From: Pacificimonas sp036351775
Lineage (GTDB): Bacteria > Pseudomonadota > Alphaproteobacteria > Sphingomonadales > Sphingomonadaceae
Assembly: GCA_036351775.1 (NCBI GenBank)
Contig: JAZBPX010000053.1
Coordinates: forward strand, 186,001-250,000
Direction of reading: 5' to 3'
Length of the DNA stretch: 64,000 nucleotides
The notes under the pieces: generated by a model
What the model was told of the DNA's origin: nothing
The model's input: only the letters and a program-made list of their open reading frames with translations
Databases searched by the model: none
Program-made: the position numbers and the translations under genes
In this document: positions 61,015 through 64,000 of the stretch, piece after piece
Position numbering within the stretch: the stretch's first letter is position 1
Layout of the letters: each line of letters opens with the position of its first letter

Positions 61015-62733
61015 ATGATCCTGCCTATCCAGTCCCGCCCGCTTTACAGCGCCGTCCTGATCGCGGTGGCCGGCGCTGCTGTCAGCACACCCGGCGCAGC
61101 CGCCGCCCTGATCGAGGAGCGCGGCCTGTCCGCCTATGTGCAGGGACGCCATGCTGCCTCTGCCGGTGACATGGACCGGGCCGCGACCTTGTTCGAACAG
61201 GCGCTGGGCGTGTCGCCTGGCGATGTGCACCTCCTCGAATCCACCTTCGAGACCGCGATGATTGCCGGGGACCGGGACCTCGCCACCGGCGCGGCGCGGC
61301 AGCTTGCGCGGCTGGGGAAATATGACAGCGCGGTGGGCACGGTGCTGTTCGTCGATGCGCTGACGAAGCGGCGCTATGAGGATGCGCTAGCTGAGGTCCA
61401 GCGGCTGGAGGAATCGGGGTTCGGAAGCTTCATGGCGCCGATCCTGCGCGCCTGGACGCTGGAGGCGGACGGCGAGACGTCAAAGGCGTTCGCGGCGTTG
61501 AACGAGGGCGGGTCGAGCGGCCTGCCGGACAGCTATGCCGACGAACATCGCGGGCACCTGGCGCTGCAGAACGGCGACCGGATGGCGGCGGTCGACCATT
61601 ACCTGGCGCTGCTGGGCGCGGATACGGACGGGCGCAACTGGCGGTCCCGCATCCTCCTCGCCGAGGCCTACCAGCGGCTGCGCCAGAATGACTTCGCGCT
61701 CCAGACTTTGGAGCCGGCACCGGGTGCTCCCGACGTGCTGCGCGCCCGCGAGCGGATCGAACGCGGCAAGCGGATCGATGAAGTGCCGGGATCCCCGCGC
61801 GCGGCGGTCAGCCAGCTGCTGATGCGGCTGGCGGCGGACCTGTCGAGCAACCGGCGCGTGCCGCTGGCGATGGTCTTCGCGCGCGCGGCGACCTGGGCGG
61901 ACGGCGACAATGCGCGCGCGTGGCTGCTCAGCTCGCAGCTGCTGGCGCAGGCCGATCAGTATGAGGAAGCGCTCGTTGCGGCGCAGGCGATCGCCGACGA
62001 TGATATGTATGACAGCATTTCGCGCGCGCAGACCGCCGCCATCCTGGAAGAGCTGGAGCGGCGCGACGAGGCGCTGACGATGCTGGAAGCGGCCGCACAG
62101 AGCGCGGATGCCGACGCGCGGACGCTGGTGCTACTGGGCGAAGGGTATCAGCGCGCGGAACGGTTCGAGGCGGCGGCAGGGGCGTTTGAAGCGGCGCTGT
62201 CCCGTGACATCTCCGATGAGCAGCTCCGCTGGCAGACTTTGTTCCTCCTGGGCGCTGCGCAGGAACAGATGGGCGATTTCGCGGCCTCCGAAGTCTCGCT
62301 GCGCGCCGCGCTCGCCATCGAGCCGGACCAGCCGACCGTCCTGAACTATCTTGGCTACATGCTGCTGGACCGGAACGAAAAGGTGCCAGAGGCCATCGAC
62401 CTGATCGAGCGCGCGCATGCCGCCGAGCCGCAGAACGGTCACATCACCGACTCGCTGGGCTGGGCGCAGTACAAGCAGGGCGATTACGAGACGGCGGTCG
62501 AAACGCTGGAGGAGGCGGTGGCCTCGGTGCCGGGCGATCCGACGATCAACGATCATCTGGGCGATGCCTACTGGCAGGTCGGGCGGCGGCTTGAGGCGCG
62601 GTTCCGCTGGCGCGCGGCGCTGGACGCGGAACCGGACGCGGCGCTGCGTGAACAGATCGAGACGAAGCTGTCCTACGGCCTCGACACCGCGCTTGCGATG
62701 ATGGCGGATGACGAGCGCGGCGCGCGGCAATAG
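61015..62733 (+). CDS. Secreted TPR protein
   Basis: 572 residues from ATG 61015, with GGAGG ideally placed. A signal peptide (SAVLIAVAGAAVSTPGAAAA) is followed by TPR-like helical pairs almost to the end, for example AASAGDMDRAATLFEQAL near the start and NYLGYMLLDRNEKVPEAIDL with DSLGWAQYKQGDYETAVETL near the end. No enzymatic motif. Such proteins are periplasmic or outer-membrane assembly partners. It is probably cotranscribed with ETF-QO by spacing, with no clear functional link. Confidence 0.83.
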   Translation: MILPIQSRPLYSAVLIAVAGAAVSTPGAAAALIEERGLSAYVQGRHAASAGDMDRAATLFEQALGVSPGDVHLLESTFETAMIAGDRDLATGAARQLARLGKYDSAVGTVLFVDALTKRRYEDALAEVQRLEESGFGSFMAPILRAWTLEADGETSKAFAALNEGGSSGLPDSYADEHRGHLALQNGDRMAAVDHYLALLGADTDGRNWRSRILLAEAYQRLRQNDFALQTLEPAPGAPDVLRARERIERGKRIDEVPGSPRAAVSQLLMRLAADLSSNRRVPLAMVFARAATWADGDNARAWLLSSQLLAQADQYEEALVAAQAIADDDMYDSISRAQTAAILEELERRDEALTMLEAAAQSADADARTLVLLGEGYQRAERFEAAAGAFEAALSRDISDEQLRWQTLFLLGAAQEQMGDFAASEVSLRAALAIEPDQPTVLNYLGYMLLDRNEKVPEAIDLIERAHAAEPQNGHITDSLGWAQYKQGDYETAVETLEEAVASVPGDPTINDHLGDAYWQVGRRLEARFRWRAALDAEPDAALREQIETKLSYGLDTALAMMADDERGARQ

Positions 62734-62873
62734 CCGTGACGATGTACCTTTCGCCCGCTGGACGGCGTTGTGTCGTCAGTCACGATGCTTTGGCATCGCT
62801 CCGTTCCTAACGCCTTGCCAACGAACGAAATCTACATCGTCTCCGACGGTTCGACTGATGAATTCGCGAGCTA

Positions 62874-63722
62874 GTGCCTGATCTGCAACCCTTCCGAGAA
62901 ACCGCCTATGCGAAGCTGAACCTGGCGCTTCATGTGCGGGCGCGGCGGGACGATGGCTATCACGAGCTGGAGACGCTGTTCGCCTTTTGCGCGGACGGCG
63001 ATACGCTGTCGTTCGAGGCGGCGGATGATCTGACGCTGGTGATCGACGGACCCTTTGGCGGTGATCTGGCAGCGGATGAGAACAACCTGGTGCTGCGCGC
63101 TGCGCGGATGCTGCGCGAGGAAACGGGCACGCGGGCGGGCGCACGGATCGCGCTTGCGAAAACCCTCCCTGTGGCGAGCGGGATTGGCGGCGGGTCGGCG
63201 GACGCCGCGGCGGCGCTGCGCGGGCTGAACCGGCTGTGGGGGACAGGCCTGAGAGATGACCGGCTCGCCGCGCTTGGCCTGTCGCTGGGCGCCGATGTGC
63301 CTGCCTGTGTGCATAGCCGGGCGATGCGCGCCGCCGGTGTGGGCGAACGGCTGACGCCTGCCGACCTGGGCGCGCTGGCCGGGTTGCCCGTCCTTCTGGC
63401 CAACCCCGGCGTGGCGGTGTCGACGGCGGCGGTCTTCGGGGGCTGGGACGGCGTGGACCGCGGGCCGATGCCCGAACGGCCAGCCGCATGTCTGACCGAA
63501 GGGCGCAACGACCTGCAGGCGCCGGCCGTGCGCACCGCGCCGCAAATCGAGGCGCTGCTCGCCGATCTGGCAGCGCTGGATCCGGCCTATCCGCCGCGCA
63601 TGTCGGGAAGCGGAGCCACCTGTTTCGCGCTGTTCCATGATTGGGGGGATGCCAGACAGGCGCAGACGCGCATGGCTCAGAATAGGCCGCAAACCTGGTC
63701 ACTTCTGTCCACGCTGCGCTGA
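62874..63722 (+). CDS. ispE: 4-diphosphocytidyl-2-C-methyl-D-erythritol kinase
   Basis: 282 residues, GTG start. GHMP-kinase family: AYAKLNLALHVRARRDDGYHEL at the N-terminus, ATP loop LPVASGIGGGSADAAAALR, and PRMSGSGATCFALF near the end. It phosphorylates the 2-hydroxyl in the MEP isoprenoid pathway. It is preceded by 140 bases without a gene and is the last complete gene of the window. Confidence 0.95.
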   Translation: MPDLQPFRETAYAKLNLALHVRARRDDGYHELETLFAFCADGDTLSFEAADDLTLVIDGPFGGDLAADENNLVLRAARMLREETGTRAGARIALAKTLPVASGIGGGSADAAAALRGLNRLWGTGLRDDRLAALGLSLGADVPACVHSRAMRAAGVGERLTPADLGALAGLPVLLANPGVAVSTAAVFGGWDGVDRGPMPERPAACLTEGRNDLQAPAVRTAPQIEALLADLAALDPAYPPRMSGSGATCFALFHDWGDARQAQTRMAQNRPQTWSLLSTLR

Positions 63723-63792
63723 CTGTCCCGATGCGGTACAATTATTAAGGACCGTTTTGGAGGGATTAACGGAAGTCTGCGGCCTTCCGGGT

Positions 63793-63808
63793 TGGCACGG
63801 CCTTTGCA
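63793..63808 (+). promoter_or_regulatory. Sigma-54 promoter (-24/-12)
   Basis: TGGCACGGCCTTTGCA matches TGGCACG-N4-TTGC(A/T) at every fixed position, with exactly 10 bases between the GG (-24) and GC (-12) pairs. It lies 70 bases after ispE. By count of fixed bases, a match of this quality is expected well under once in a 64 kb window. A start near 63819 is predicted. It needs an enhancer-binding activator such as NtrC; I cannot place its upstream site. Confidence 0.8.
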
Positions 63809-63818
63809 TGGCGATTCG

Positions 63819-63958
63819 CGTTAGTCACAAGGGAGGGGAGCCCTTTTCCCTGACTGAATCCGGTCCTCGGGCGAGTGGGCGATCCAGCCGCTGTCCCGGC
63901 ATTGGGAGAACCTTATCACGCAGCGGCAGGGCCACGCGCCTCGCCGCTGCTTTTTTTT
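63819..63958 (+). ncRNA. Candidate sigma-54-dependent small RNA
   Basis: About 140 bases from the predicted start to the end of a T8 tract, with no convincing open frame. It includes a CU-rich stretch (GCCCTTTTCCCTGAC near 63840-63854) that can pair weakly with GGGAGGGG just before it and could contact ribosome sites of targets. It ends in a strong terminator. I recognise no named RNA family. Alternative: a leader with an attenuator for the gene that begins near 63977. Confidence 0.55.
63920..63958 (+). terminator. Strong intrinsic terminator
   Basis: GCAGCGGC (63920-63927) and GCCGCTGC (63943-63950) form a perfect 8-pair stem with a 15-base loop, followed by eight T residues (63951-63958). 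This is the clearest Rho-independent terminator in the window, yet no gene lies directly before it other than ispE, 198 bases upstream. Confidence 0.9.
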
Positions 63959-64000
63959 GTGCCGGGTGTCCTGTAGATGGCGGGCATGAACATTCAGCCC

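Noticed and set aside
59181..61016. Minus-strand frame of about 610 codons over ETF-QO
   Set aside because: ETF-QO on the plus strand has FAD and ferredoxin motifs; the minus product has none.
63977..64000. Start of a gene at ATG 63977 or 63986
   Set aside because: Only eight codons are visible (beginning MAGMNIQP), so it is not listed as a supported feature, though it may be a real start.

Overview
The window is a gene-dense stretch of GC-rich chromosome from an alphaproteobacterium, most likely of the order Sphingomonadales. Supporting this: a clpX-lon-hup order, TonB-ExbB-ExbD-ExbD in one run, a eukaryote-like NADP isocitrate dehydrogenase, phaZ beside a 3-hydroxybutyrate dehydrogenase, ETF-ubiquinone oxidoreductase, and short palindromic repeats of a kind I associate with sphingomonad intergenic DNA. 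I see no prophage, insertion sequence, integrase or CRISPR array. All calls come from reading the sequence; no database search was run.

Layout. 1-5.6 kb: the 3' end of a dihydrolipoamide dehydrogenase gene, an APC permease with a small DUF3140-type protein, a minus-strand sbtA-sbtB-carbonic anhydrase operon, then lipA. 5.6-12 kb: PilZ protein, RND pump with its adaptor, SLC13 permease. 12-18.6 kb: clpX, lon, hup, two tRNA-Val genes around a cyclophilin gene, a hemerythrin and an Lrp regulator. 18.6-27 kb: a degenerate histidine kinase, trxB, LysR regulator, a deacetylase-like protein, a CAU tRNA (probably tRNA-Ile2), a class A penicillin-binding protein, and pgsA-moaD-moaE. 27-35 kb: nitroreductase, MAPEG protein, acyl-CoA dehydrogenase, an M19 dipeptidase-like lipoprotein, uvrC, folB with a pteridine-reductase-like SDR, and a secreted protein of unknown function. 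35-41.8 kb: tonB-exbB-exbD-exbD, the PHB mobilisation pair phaZ/bdhA, a VOC protein and a sodium:solute symporter. 41.8-50.4 kb: alaS, the icd-kef-tesB run, and psd-pssA. 50.4-64 kb: an acyl-CoA ligase, a radical SAM protein, moaB, MFS transporter, S9 peptidase, a family 4 type uracil-DNA glycosylase, ETF-QO, a TPR protein and ispE.

Several groups work together. phaZ, bdhA, the acyl-CoA ligase, the acyl-CoA dehydrogenase, the thioesterase and ETF-QO fit storage polymer and fatty-acid use. psd, pssA and pgsA are phospholipid synthesis. moaD, moaE and moaB are molybdenum cofactor synthesis. The sbtA-sbtB-carbonic anhydrase operon is an inorganic-carbon uptake module.

The most unusual signals are: (1) a perfect-looking sigma-54 promoter followed about 140 nt later by a strong intrinsic terminator with no gene between, at the right end of the window, which looks like a nitrogen- or stress-controlled small RNA; (2) a uracil-DNA glycosylase gene carrying GC-rich palindromic repeat arms in frame, whose product has only one cysteine and so cannot hold the usual iron-sulfur cluster; (3) two 100-nt repeat elements with conserved inverted ends and equal-length but different 35-nt cores; (4) an M19 dipeptidase-like protein that appears to have lost two metal ligands; and (5) a histidine kinase with a good H-box but a decayed ATP-binding domain.
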